DNA from: Coenobita brevimanus
Lineage: Eukaryota; Arthropoda; Malacostraca; Decapoda; Coenobitidae
DNA: 64,000 bases
NCBI GenBank assembly: GCA_032717465.1
Contig: CM064653.1
Coordinates: forward strand, 34,364,659-34,428,658
Direction: 5' to 3'
Shown here: one piece after another, positions 54,100-64,000 of the stretch
Numbering within the stretch: the stretch's first letter is position 1
Layout: each line of letters begins with the position of its first letter
The notes under the pieces: generated by a model
Database searches by the model: none
What the model was told of the DNA's origin: nothing
Seen by the model: only the letters and a program-made list of their open reading frames with translations
Position numbers and translations under genes: made by a program

Positions 54100-55185
54100 G
54101 TATGTATTTCTTGTAATGAGAGATAATAATGAAGAGGACTCATAGGTGTATGTTTAAATATAGTACTCTAAATTTTATCATCATTACAAGACGTCACATA
54201 TGATATCAGTCCCATTATTCGGTACAGAGTTGGTAAATTTCTAAAATTTGTTAGAGACTGAATGGTATCCTCATATATGGTATGGTTTAAAGTTTTCATC
54301 CACATTTATGAAATTTTAAGCATACTCTAAAAAGGTCAACACTATGCTTTTGGTCCATTGACAGTATTCTTTTTATTCCTACTATCTCCAGACTATTTTG
54401 TTCAGTGTTGCAGAAACTTTTCAAACTGCTCGTATTCTAGCTTTCATATACCTCATAATTGCAGGATGTTTCCTAAAAACTCCATAAAATAATCTGGAAG
54501 TAGCAAAGCAATAAAGCAACACCAGACTGAATGAGTTGAGGAAGTAACATAGTTTCCCATGCAACCACCACCAAACCCTATGAGATAGGAGGGGGCATCT
54601 CAGTCAGCCACTGGTATAGTGTCTGGTTATTTCATCATGCAGCCAAGAAGACAAAACCACTAATAAACTGAGATTTTTCTTGGCTTCTGCTAATCCAGGA
54701 AGCCCTACAACTCCATGGAGTCAGTGCATTCCCTGGCAATATTTGAAAGATAACATCATTCTTCTGTGGTTTGAATCTCTTTTACACACTCACACTACTT
54801 TCATTGCACTGGTTTGCCTCTCTCCTCATTTGGAGGAAATGCTGTACTCATTTAGGACATGTTTCTGCCGGCATTTGCTCTTGAAGGATGACATTCATCT
54901 GACTCTGACTAATTAATATTTCTTGTGGATGAGATGGTCATCCTGTATATTTTTGCATTGGGATTCTCCTCTTTCACTTCCAGTCCTCCTGAGACAAAGG
55001 TGCTTCACTCTGATTACATATATACAGTGTAAGCATAGCCAAATATAACCAAGTAAAACATACCCCTCCAAAAGATTCTTACAAGAATGATGGAGTAGCA
55101 AAGAAAGTTAAGTAGTGCTCAGGAAGAGTGGGGAACACCAGGTGGTTCTAATGAAGGAATCTCCTCTGTCAGTATATCTTCCAAT
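54100..55185. other. Intron, no gene seen
   Basis: Starts with the GTATGT donor; AT-rich, no recognised element. Confidence 0.5.
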
Positions 55186-55187
55186 TA

Positions 55188-56250
55188 CTGTAAATCCTCA
55201 TTTTTCGTGGCTTGGATGTTCCGCCAAAATCTCACAAACCATGAAACGTCGAATTGTGAAGCTAAGAATCAATGGGAAAAATAGTGGAGCGTTCCGGTGG
55301 GACATGTACTTGTCAGAAAGTACTATAACACCAAACAAGCCCTACCCAAAATTAAATGAAGAGTGTTTACTAGTGCTAAAACAGCATAACACAATAGACA
55401 TGTACCTGAAAGACATAAAACTGTTATAAAGAGCTGCAACGCCAAAAATCCTTACCAGAAATAAAGTGAAGACTGGCTTGAGTGGCAGGTGAAGGTGTGT
55501 TGAGGGTGGATGGGCTAGGTCCCGGTGTCACTAATCAAGGAAAAACTGCCACTTTTCACCAGATTATTTAATTTTTGACATCAAAGTCAGTTAACTAAAC
55601 CCCGGTCATTTTATGTGCCCTCTTTGTCACTAAAAGGAAGGGAGAAATTATAACAACATTATTTTACTCACTGCTGCAAGGAAGAAAAGCTGTAATATAG
55701 TCAAATAGAATAAAAAATTGGTGGGCTGAGTCTACCATCTCTGTATTGGGACGGTTATTATTCTTTCCTTCCTTAAATATCGATAAGCTTTATTTTACAT
55801 CCATTTCAGGTATTCGGCCATCAAAAAAAAAAAAAAAAATGGTGTTACGAGAAACATGTAACGATTCTTTGTTAAGAAATAGTAGCACGGCTGACAATCA
55901 TACATTACGATCACAAACAGTAACAAACACGTTTGTCTACTGCCCAGCTGGACCTGCTGTGTATTCACGACACGGCTGAAAATCGTCCATTATGATCATA
56001 AACAATAACAACCACGTGTGTCTACTGCCTTGCTGGACCTGCTGTATAAAGATCGTGGAAAACTGTTGCATAGAAAAATGGACAGTGCCTAGACTGAGCA
56101 TCGGTACACATCGCCTGCAGAGTGTCGGCTGCCAGCTGGGAACATCGAATTGTGGGGAAATTTGCGAATTGTGAGACAACTCAGAAACTTTTTTCTTGCG
56201 CGAAAAATGAGGTGTTGAAGTAAAATGCGTCCAAATACGAGGACTTACTG
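55188..56250. mobile_element. Tigger-like non-autonomous element
   Basis: Left end CTGTAAATCCTCATTTTTCG after TA (55186-55187); right end complement CAGTAAGTCCTCGTATTTGG before TA (56251-56252). CGAATTGTGAAGC and CGAATTGTGGGG motifs repeat near both ends. An ~85-bp internal tandem duplication (CTACTGCCCAGCTGGACCTG / CTACTGCCTTGCTGGACCTG) lies at about 55888-56050. No transposase. Confidence 0.7.
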
Positions 56251-56252
56251 TA

Positions 56253-56305
56253 TATATTTCCTCATCAGGAACATAGGGATCCAGGGCTAGGATACAGTAC
56301 CTGTA
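56253..56305 (-). repeat. SINE-C, part 1 (split by a Tigger element)
   Basis: CCTCATCAGGAACATAGGGA and CCAGGGCTAGGATACAGTAC correspond to the inverted SINE-C body; the rest continues at 59961 after the Tigger element, with TA duplicated (56304-56305 and 59961-59962). Confidence 0.75.
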
Positions 56306-56765
56306 CAGTAATGCCCCGATATACGATACCCCTAAATGCGATACCTCGGCTTAGAGATGGGGGTACGAATTGCACCAGGCCTCGATGCGTGATGGGTGAG
56401 CCCTGGTTTAACGATGGGCCCTCCGATGTTGCACCTGCAGACTACAGGCCGAAATTTTGAATCACGCATGTTCCCACAGCCAGCTGAGTCCGCCTGCCTC
56501 CCAGGATGCGCAGAAATGCTCGCGCAGGCCCTATACCCATCGCTTACCCCACGCTCACCCTTATCGCTCTTCTCGTACCGGCCATCTCAGAGTGAGGATC
56601 TCCCTTACGCTCGCCCACCACGTATCATATTGCGCCACCAACATTACACAAGTTCCCATCGTAGTGCATCGTAACTGTGTTTGAGCAGTGCCGTGAGTAG
56701 AGCAGTGATTCTAATTGTGTGTGCAGTGTGATATTGTGTGAATTTTAGCCAAAATAAGTGTGATC

Positions 56766-57881
56766 ATGTCTGGTAAGGGTGCTGCATGTGGTGAGGCTAG
56801 TGGTGGTAGTAGTGGAGGCCCTAGTCGTGGTGGTAAGCGTCCTGCTAGTGGTGGTGCTGGTGATGTTCCTGCGAAGCGTGTCCGTAAGACTGTGTCAGTG
56901 GAGATGAAATTGGAAATCCTTAAGCAGCTTGACAAAGGCGAAGGTGCGTGTTCTATCGCCTTGGCTTTCTACCTGGCCCAGTCAACTGCCTCCACCCTCA
57001 TCAAGAAGAAGGATTCCATTAGGGCTGCTGCTGGGGAGGTTGCCACCCTCTGTGATGATGTGTCTCATGAAAATCTGACAAACAGATTTCTCCTGGTGGT
57101 GGATAATGTGCCTAGCCACCCGCCTGCAATGAAGGAATGGGCCAGCAATATTGAGGTGGTGCTCCCACCCCCCAACACCACGTCTTTGTTACAGCCAGTG
57201 GACCAAGGGGTGATCGCTGCCTTTAAGGCCTACTACCTCCACCACACAATGAAGCAGTTGGTAAGGGCCTGCAACAGTGATGACAGAACAACTGTACAGC
57301 AGTTCTGGAGAGGGTACAATATACGCCACGCCCTGGAGAATATAACTGCAGCATGGGACGAGGTGAGCCAGGCGACGATGAATGGTGTTTGGTGGAAGCT
57401 CTGGCCAGAATGTGTTCACTCCTTCACTGGCTTCCTCGAGGGCGTGCAACCTCCGGCTGTCAAGCGTGTGCAGCAGGACATTGCTGAGTTGTCGCACGAG
57501 GCTGGCTTTGGGGAGGTTGACGAGGATGATGTGGAGGAGGTTCTCGAGTGCCACAGGGAAGAGCTCAGCAGTGAGGAGTTCCTCAACATGGAGATCGAGC
57601 GGGCGCACCAGGAGGCAGAGGAGGAGGAGGAGGAGGTTGTGCCTGAGGTCCGAGCTCAGAACATCAAGATCCTGAAGGAGATGCAAACAAAGCTGGATGA
57701 GCTTACAGACCTTATGAAAACACATGACCCCCTCGCAGGACGAAGCAGGGACACAGCTAATCGGCTTGAGGAGAGTATGAAAGTGTACAGGACGATGCTG
57801 GAGGAGAAGAGGGTGGCCAGGCAGACAACGATCACATCGTTCTTTAAGCAGGCCCCCACCACTCCGGGAAGTTGCACATGA
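56766..57881 (+). pseudogene. Tigger transposase lacking its central region
   Basis: Starts MSGKGAACGEASGGSSGGPS; a psq-type HTH (KTVSVEMKLEILKQLDKGEG, SIALAFYLAQSTASTLIKKK, residues ~40-80) is present. After SHENL the text jumps directly to FLLVVDNVPSHPPAMKEWAS, so the second HTH and first catalytic Asp are missing. The DDE end remains: VVDNVPSHP (D) and PPNTTSLLQPVDQGVIAAFK (D). An acidic, Glu-rich region and RQTTITSFFK (a PIP-box match, 57822-57845) close the ORF. The stop TGA at 57879-57881 may be secondary, since the same frame stays open to ~58433. It can bind DNA in principle but cannot catalyse transposition. Confidence 0.82.
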
Positions 57882-58236
57882 TCTCCCCAGCCCTCGACGA
57901 GCAGAGCATCTCTCCAACCTTCAGCCAGCAGAGAAACCCCAAGGGACACTTCCCACCGAGGACATGCTCAGCCCGTTGTGCTGGACCTAACCTCCAGCCA
58001 ATTGCCGTCTCCCGTGTCAACTATGTCTCCACTAAGGCACTCTGCCACTTCATTGCTGCCTTCCTCATCCCACCCTCCATCTCCCACACCACTTCGGCCA
58101 CTGTCTCTGTCTCCATCACAACGACAAGAGCCACCGCAACTGACTCCATTGCTACCTCATCATTCATTGCAGCAGTCTCCCTCGCCACCTCACCGGACAT
58201 CGCAGCTGTCTCCTACACCACCTCCTCTATCATCGC

Positions 58237-58415
58237 ATCACCCCCAGAGCCATCGCATCGCACCTCATCGCCATCGCCTGAGCCAGCGCATCACACCCCA
58301 TCGCCTTCGCCTGAGTCATTGTATCGCACTCCATCGCCTCCGCCTGAGTCATCACATCGCACTCCATCGCCTCCACCTGAGTCATCACATCGCACTCCAT
58401 TGCCAACCCCCTCTG
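58237..58415 (+). repeat. 33-bp coding-type minisatellite
   Basis: About five units of 33 bp containing CGCACTCCATCGCCTCC and GCCTGAGTCATCACAT; in one frame each unit reads RTPSPPPESSH. Period 33 keeps the frame. Confidence 0.85.
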
Positions 58416-58599
58416 ACCCTCCCCTGGAGATAGGGTTTGAGGGCTTTGAGGAGGAGGACTGAGTGTTGGGGAGCACCACGTGTCCCCTAGCCTCAGGGGG
58501 TATAGCAAGGATGATGACCAGGACTGGACATGGACCTACAAGAAGTAAGTGATGAGAGGTGTTTGATATTCTCTAACCTATTCCTAATGCTGGGAATGA

Positions 58600-59700
58600 T
58601 ACTAATAAAAAGTAGCGGCGCTCCCATTCCTGTTACTAGTTCGGGAATGGCGTTACCGGTTTCACAACTTGATACGAAATGTAGCGGTGCTACCTCTACT
58701 TTGGATAAGGTAAAGGTAGACCAAGGAATGGTTAACAAAAATCTGTGATATAGCAACACACTATTTACTGTGTTTGATAATATTAGTCAGTCTGAGTGGT
58801 TATGTTGTGTACCAGTAATGTCAGTATATACTTATATTGAAAATAAAAATAAAAAAACATCATATACATGTCGGTGTCACTTTAATGAAGCTTAGAGCCG
58901 TAGGTACAGGAAAAAGCTATTTACTGTATAATGTAACAAATGTTCTTTTACACTGTTACCTAGTATACCTACTGATAGTAACATATGTCAGTAAAAGGCA
59001 AAATAATGTGGCCAACCAGTGATGCATATCATATAGATTTATTACATTTTCAGTGATACCTATTTAAGATATGTACAAAAACGAAAGTAAAAATGAACTG
59101 GGGCTTTCTTTTAAAGACTATTTATAAAATAGCAAATTTTTTTTTCCATTACTTTAAACTGAAAGTAACATACTGTTACGAAATAATAACGTAGTGAGTA
59201 AGAATTAGTCTGGAAGAGAGAGTGGGGGAGAGAGCGGGAGTTAGAGATGGGGATAGTTAGAGTTGAGTGTGTGTGTGTGTGTGTTTTGCCTACTTCTAGC
59301 TGACATCCTTATTTATCTTTACTTAATTTAAATGATCGATAATTAACTAGCAAATTCCTATCTAATTATCACACATTACTAATAAATAATAATGAGCTAC
59401 TGATGTAATGTAGAACAAACATCATTAATTGACAGAATTGACGAAAGTATTATTTTTCATCATTAATAAATACAACCAAACCATCGGCATATCTGTATGT
59501 GCTCACCGACTCCGGACCCGTATTTGTCACGTGAGTAGCGAGGAGCGCGGTAACACATGAGTACAGCCAAAAAGTAGCGGCGCTTTCAGTTCTGCTACTG
59601 GCTAAAAAAGTAATGGAGTTACCACCATCGCTATTAAAATAGTAGCGGCACTATGTAGCGCCGCAACTAATAGCGGCGCTAGTCCCAGCTTTGCCAATTC
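58600..59700. other. Non-coding interior of Tigger element with TAGCGGCGCT motifs
   Basis: Motifs TAGCGGCGCT, TAGCGGTGCT, TAGCGGCACT and TAGCGCCGC cluster near 58609-58690 and 59573-59680 at the two borders of a ~1.1 kb segment, in partly inverted arrangement. A (TG)n run is near 59268-59284. It may be a further nested element whose exact ends I cannot fix. Confidence 0.4.
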
Positions 59701-59960
59701 CTTATGATTTTCAGTGAGTTATTTACAGGTGTTAGGCTTGGATTAGCTTCCTTGACAGCTGTTAGGCCATTTAGATTGCCTTTAAACCTGTTTTTGGGCT
59801 CATCTTGGTGGGTTTTGGACTTGGTTGGGGGGGAAAACCAAGGCTGGTAAACGGTTCACATTGAAATACATGTTAAAAGTACCGCGATATACTGTATGAT
59901 ACCCCGCCTAACGATGGGGTTTTACCTAACCAATTAGATTGTTAAACCGGGGTATGCCTG

Positions 59961-60240
59961 TACTTGATCCCCAAATTTAAGGTGAAAATGACCAGTGGCT
60001 CACCACTAAATGGCATTATGTGATGAGTAAATTCAACCAACCCTCATATTCTTTTTTTAAATACAAGGAAGGAGGATTCAGCAGCTAGAAGCCTGTTAGA
60101 ATGTTCCCTCCAAGAAAAGATAAAGAAATAACAGAGTGCCTTAACTGCAATGACCATCAGTTATCTGTTGGATCATATGGTTACCACCCATTGTAATGAG
60201 TGGTTTCCTGAATTACAGAAAAATATTTGACATGTCAGCC
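59961..60240 (-). repeat. SINE-C, part 2
   Basis: Continues part 1 with TTGATCCCCAAATTTAAGGT and GAAAATGACCAGTGGCTCAC, then GGTTACCACCC and TGGTTTCCTG of the SINE head in inverted orientation (60180-60215). A short insert (~60100-60145) resembles the 3' UTR of the jockey-like LINE in reverse. Confidence 0.7.
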
Positions 60241-60820
60241 ATTATAGACCTGAAGGTAGCACTGCATCAAAGAAAGCTAGCCAAAGAAAAAAAAAGAGGA
60301 GGAGGAGGAGGACCAAAGCCACCATAGGAAGGAGAAGAAACAAGGGAAAGAAGAGAAGAAACTGCAAAGAACAGAGAAGGAAGAAAAGAGTTTCTGCCCC
60401 ACCACAAGCTCAAAAACCCTTAAAATCTCATGCTATGGAGGCCAGAGGACATCCAAGCAGACCACTGAGTAAAACTGAACAGCCAGGAAGGTGATCAACA
60501 TGTTAACATGAAACTGCCAAAACAAAGCAAAGCAGACTGGGTTTAGCCAGGAAGGTATATCACTCAGATAAGAATGGTTTCAAGAGACAAATGATGTGTT
60601 GGTTGCACATGGGATATCTTACTTGCAAGGATACTAGGTTAAATTGTGAAGTTCACTGCAGGGGTTCATTAAGTGCATGGCTGAAGTGATTTTCCCCTCA
60701 TCCAGAGCAGTTACAAGACCAGAAAACCTACTCTAGGCACAGTACAATGTTTAATTTCACAGGCTCTCAGTTCTGAGAGGCTGTTAAATTGAGGATTGTT
60801 ATGAAAGACATGCAAACTAA
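60241..60820. other. Non-coding, purine-rich
   Basis: A-rich and GGA-rich stretch (60285-60320), no gene seen. Confidence 0.5.
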
Positions 60821-60821
60821 C

Positions 60822-60938
60822 TTAAAAAAAAAAAAAGTTGTATCCAGAATAAATCATAACTGTCTGGCAACATTTGGATGCTTGTAATTGGCTTAAAAAA
60901 AAAAAAAAAGTTGTATTCAGAATAAATCATAACTGTCT
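60822..60938 (+). repeat. Short tandem duplication with A-runs
   Basis: Two units starting with an A-run and AGTTGTATCCAGAATAAATC / AGTTGTATTCAGAATAAATC. The first continues with GGCAACATTTGGATGCTTGT; the second resumes this text only at 61505, so it is interrupted by the intervening sequence. Confidence 0.75.
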
Positions 60939-60964
60939 TACATCAAAACAACACCCAGCACATG

Positions 60965-61115
60965 ATATAATACACAGATACTGTCATCTCTCCCCCCTCG
61001 CCCGCCTCATACCAGCTTCCAGAAGCATATCCATACTCAAATCAATCATACACAGATACTGTCATTTCTCCCCCCTCACCCGCCTCAGACCAGCTTCCAG
61101 AAGCATATCCATACT
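60965..61115 (+). repeat. 77-bp tandem duplication
   Basis: Two units with ACACAGATACTGTCATCTCT / ACACAGATACTGTCATTTCT and CCAGCTTCCAGAAGCATATC. Confidence 0.85.
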
Positions 61116-61139
61116 CATATTACTCGCTGCTCCATTCAG

Positions 61140-61477
61140 TCACTTAAAGACAACACACAGCAGCATGCACGGCCTCCTGATACCCACCCTTCTGAATCCT
61201 ATCCCCTCGTGAGGACAGGGTGCATTTGGCCAGGCTGAGATGTGGGCATCATCCAGCCCTCTTAAGTTACCAGAAGAGGCTGGATGACTCCAACACTGAT
61301 GCCTCTCCAAAATGTAACACAGCACCCCATACTATTAAGCTCATTGTAGAAGACTGCATTGCACACAGTCACCTACGCCAACAACACAACATACATTCCT
61401 TGAGAGCTCTGTGGGAAAGCCCAGTCTCGGCCGTGGCCCTCCTTAGGGACTCGGGGCTGTTCGGCCAGACTGCCTAG
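61140..61477 (+). pseudogene. LINE ORF2 C-terminal fragment (separate family)
   Basis: The frame at 61220-61477 reads LLSYQKRLDDSNTDASPKCN, TAPHTIKLIVEDCIAHSHLR and ALWESPVSAVALLRDSGLFG. The C..C-H-C spacing, the 'HTI..L..DC' signature and 'LW..P......FL...GL' are typical of the C-terminal zinc-knuckle tail of some LINE ORF2 proteins. A frameshift separates the upstream part (61140-61212). No reverse transcriptase is present. It sits inside an insertion that splits a tandem repeat (see 60822-60938). Confidence 0.5.
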
Positions 61478-61897
61478 GGAACAACTACCACTACTGCTAC
61501 TACTGTCTTGCAACATTTGGATGCTTGTGATTAGCTCTGCCTATGAGTGGTAGCATCAGACTTGTAGTGTACCAAACCACAACCTGTAGTTTGCTCTTAC
61601 CTCTCATAAGAATGGTTTCTGAATATAGTGGCTGCTTTAGCATTGTGCGATGTCTACTATATTACATATAATAACAACATTATATGTAAGAAGACTTTTG
61701 TGTATTAGATGTGATAAATGAATATAAGAGTTATGGCAAAATACAGTAGACTCACTTATCAAGCAGCTGATTGGTCAACAGTGGGAACAATATTATTGAA
61801 TTCTGTATTATGGGAGATGAAAAACTTACGAGACTAACTGCTAAGGGTCAAAACCGTTCCCACAGTCACCCCTTAACCCTCATCCTTTGGGTCACGT
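61478..61897. other. No gene seen
   Basis: Non-coding sequence between the LINE fragment and the minisatellite. Confidence 0.5.
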
Positions 61898-62392
61898 GGT
61901 ATCTTGTGATGGCGGGAGTTCTAGTCCCTTCAGTCATGAGGTATCACATGATGACTGAGGAGTTCTAGTCCCTTCATGTCATGTGGTATCATATGATGAC
62001 TGAGGGGTTCTAGTCCCTTTGTGTCATCAGGTATCACGTGATGACTGAGGGGTTCTATTCACGTCGAGTCACAAGGTATCTCGTGATGACTTGGGTTCTA
62101 GTCCCTTTGGGTCATGAGGCATGACATGACGACTGAGGGGTTCTAGTCCCTTCGGGTCACATGATGGCTGAGGAATTCTAGTCCTTTTGGGTCACGAGGT
62201 GTCATGTGATGATAGGGGTTCAAGTCCCTTCAGGTCACAAGGTATCATGTGATGACTGAGGGGTTCTGGTCCCATCAGGTCATGAGGTATCATATGATGA
62301 CTGAGGGGTTCTAGTCCCTTTGTTTCATAAGATATCGTGATGACTGAGGAGTTCTAGTCATTCTGGGTCATGGGGCATTGCACAATCACTGC
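61898..62392 (+). repeat. 45-bp minisatellite, about 11 units
   Basis: Units contain TGATGACTGAGGGGTTCTAG, TCCCTT, GGGTCATGAGG and a TATCAYRTG core, with a 45-bp period (for example 61987 to 62032). Unit lengths vary slightly and several units have small deletions. Confidence 0.92.
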
Positions 62393-62518
62393 CTTGCCAT
62401 AGTTTGAAGAGCATGCCCATAAATATGGTGTCCTCTGGCCACTGGCATCTCATTACAGTCAGCTGAATGCATATCAGGCAATGTCAGTCATGTGCTTACC
62501 TCTAGCAAGAAATTTACA

Positions 62519-62862
62519 AAGTGGCATTGCTCGAATCCTTGCCTGCCAGCCTGTGGCGCACCACCTCCACCTCTGACAAGCCAACCCCCTCTCCCCCCCA
62601 CCACCACCACCAAGAAAGGAGCATAATGATAGTGCCATAGGGTGTTAATTTGATATAATAGTCTCTCTTCTGTCGAGTCATAAGTTGTCATCAAGTGGCA
62701 TTGCTCGAATCCTTGCTTGCCAGCCCGTGGCATACCACCTCCACCTCTGACAAGCCGACCACTACCACCACCACTAGGAAAGGGGCATAATGATAGTGCC
62801 ATAGGGTGTTAATTTGATATACTAGTCTTTCTTTTGTCGAGTCACAAGTCGTCATCGACAGA
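62519..62862 (+). repeat. 174-bp tandem duplication
   Basis: Two units starting AAGTGGCATTGCTCGAATCC at 62519 and 62693, each with CCACCTCCACCTCTGACAAG, GCATAATGATAGTGCCATAG and TCGAGTCA. A third partial unit (GTGCCATAGGGTGTTAATTT) is at about 63260-63295. Confidence 0.92.
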
Positions 62863-63408
62863 TGAGATGTATCACGTGGAAAACGCAGCACCACCCTGGC
62901 TCCCGTCCTCCCATACGATGCCTTGCCATCCTCCTTACCCTTCTCTTGTACGATGCTTTTTCTGGGTGAAGGTGATGTGTTAATTTGTAATTCTTGGTTT
63001 TTGCTCCCACAGTGCAAACAGTGTGTGACAGTGATGTTTGTAAATAGTTTACAGTACAACACTGATATTAGGAAATATTGTGTACAGGTGATGTGTAAGT
63101 AGCTGGTGACCTGTGAAGAAAGTGAGCAATAGTGATGTGTAATTCACAGAAGTGATGTGATAAATTAATGTGTGTAGCAGCAATATGTATAGTATTTATA
63201 ACAGTGACATATGTATGGTATATAATACAGTCACACCTCATTAAGTGATGAGGTTGTCAAGTGCCATAGGGTGTTAATTTGATAAAAAAGTCCTAGGCTG
63301 ATCCAAGTCATCACTAAAGGTCTTCCTTGAGACTGGGGGACAGCTGGAGGGCCTAGACCATTATTCCAGGTCCTCAGGAGGAATTGAAGAGAGATGGGGA
63401 GAGCATAC
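62863..63408. other. No gene seen
   Basis: Non-coding; includes the partial third copy of the 174-bp unit. Confidence 0.5.
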
Positions 63409-64000
63409 CTTTTTTTTTTTTTGTGCGAGGAAGAAGGAACCAAAGGCCATGAGCCTGCAATAACAGTTCCCTCCAAGAGAAAAACAAAATACCAGAGAGA
63501 GCCAAATTCAAGATCCGATCATTTCAAGATGCCTGGACACACTGCGTTTGAAAGACTGGAGATCATAGGCAGCAGGAAATACAGACAGAGGGAAACAGTT
63601 CCAGAGTTGAGCTGTTGCATAAATGAAGGACTGGGAGTAACGGTTAACTCTTGCATTAGAGGGTTGGACAGAAAAGGGATGAGAGTTTGCTGCTAGACAG
63701 GTGCTACACTCCTGTCGTAGAGGTGGAGGAATGCATGCAGACAGTTCAGAGGAGCAGTGACCATTAAAGTAGCGATAGAAAAGAGATAAAGATGGAACAG
63801 TGCGGTAAAGAGACAGAGGTTGAAGGGAGTCAGTAAGAGGAGGAAAGTTAATGAGACAAAAAGCCTTTGACTCCACCCTGTTGAGAAGAGCTGTATGTGG
63901 GGAGCCTCCCCACACATGAGAGTTGTACTCCACACAGTGGCGGATAAAACCCCTTGTATAGAGTCAACAATTGTGTAGGGGTAAAGAAAGAACGGAGTCG
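63409..64000 (-). pseudogene. Jockey-like LINE, inverted copy, runs off the window
   Basis: Poly(T) at 63410-63421 (poly(A) tail on the minus strand), then the shared 3' UTR (GAAGGAACCAAAGGCCATGA). The minus-strand ORF2 C-terminus covers EYNSHVWGGSPHTALLNRVE, SKAFCLINFPPLTDSLQPLS, YRYFNGHCSSELSACIPPPL and AAYDLQSFKRSVSRHLEMIG. A stop occurs where ECSTCLAANS follows. It retains TGG at the codon that is TGA in the 15-18 kb copy. The rest lies beyond the window. Confidence 0.88.

Larger units (their letters stand above)
56306..59960 (+). mobile_element. Tigger transposon with internally deleted transposase
   Basis: Ends CAGTAATGCCCCGATATACG (left) and complement CAGGCATACCCCGGTTTAAC (right), flanked by TA. 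Subterminal AACGATGGG motifs occur in both ends. It carries a deleted transposase (56766-57881), a Pro/Ser-rich downstream frame with a 33-bp minisatellite, and a ~1.1-kb non-coding part with repeated TAGCGGCGCT motifs (58609-59680). It interrupts a SINE-C. Confidence 0.85.

Noticed and set aside
55115..55429. Small host ORF
   Set aside because: Lies mostly inside a Tigger-like non-autonomous element and starts in its inverted end.
61898..62392. CRISPR array
   Set aside because: The 45-bp units are contiguous with no unique spacers, so this is a minisatellite.

Overview
This 64 kb window looks like nuclear DNA of an arthropod, most likely a crustacean. The inference rests on the mix of CR1-like, RTE-like and jockey-like LINEs, Tigger/pogo and TTAA-type DNA transposons, tRNA- and 5S-derived SINEs, and dense microsatellites, not on any diagnostic host gene. 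There is no prokaryotic gene organisation, no CRISPR array and no ribosome binding site. Almost all recognisable sequence is transposable-element (TE) derived.

Host gene. Four + strand exons (9284-9588, 29008-29041, 44909-45049, 53962-54099) have AG/GT borders, and their phases chain without a stop across about 45 kb. They encode a hydrophilic, Ser/Thr/Asn/Gln/Arg-rich stretch of a protein I cannot name. Most of the window would then be introns of this gene, colonised by TEs.

Layout. 2.9-8.2 kb: CR1-like LINE with an intact ORF1 and a broken ORF2, carrying a 5S-rRNA-derived SINE and a TTAA element. 10.2-13.0 kb: a second, inverted copy carrying two SINEs. 13.2-14.6 and 18.3-21.9 kb: copies of an RTE-like LINE ending in (GATA)n (here 'RT-a'), the second split by a Tigger-type element. 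15.1-18.2 kb: jockey-like LINE with poly(A). 22.7-23.6 kb: truncated copy of a LINE with a PHD-like finger ('PHD-LINE'). 24.5-27.85 kb: a TTAA element containing an RT-a copy that contains another TTAA element. 29.4-33.4 kb: a Tigger remnant containing a hAT-like element containing an inverted Tigger with a nearly intact transposase. 33.6-37.9 kb: TTAA elements and LINE ORF1 debris. 38.6-42.1 kb: an apparently full-length PHD-LINE with an uninterrupted 1039-codon ORF. 42.5-43.7 kb: dead mariner-like transposase. 45.7-48.9 kb: a head-to-head RT-a pair. 50.2-52.6 kb: more LINE and SINE fragments. 55.2-60.2 kb: two Tigger-type elements, one inserted inside a SINE. 60.8-62.9 kb: tandem repeats and a LINE fragment. 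63.4-64.0 kb: an inverted jockey-like copy running off the edge.

How the parts work together. The (GATA)-tailed SINEs share the terminal ~45 bp of RT-a, which is the expected signature of SINEs mobilised by a partner LINE. The most notable single object is the PHD-LINE at 38.6-42.1 kb: intact endonuclease, reverse transcriptase and a C4HC3-type finger in one ORF, plus several related truncated copies. All identity statements are by-eye estimates; no database was searched.
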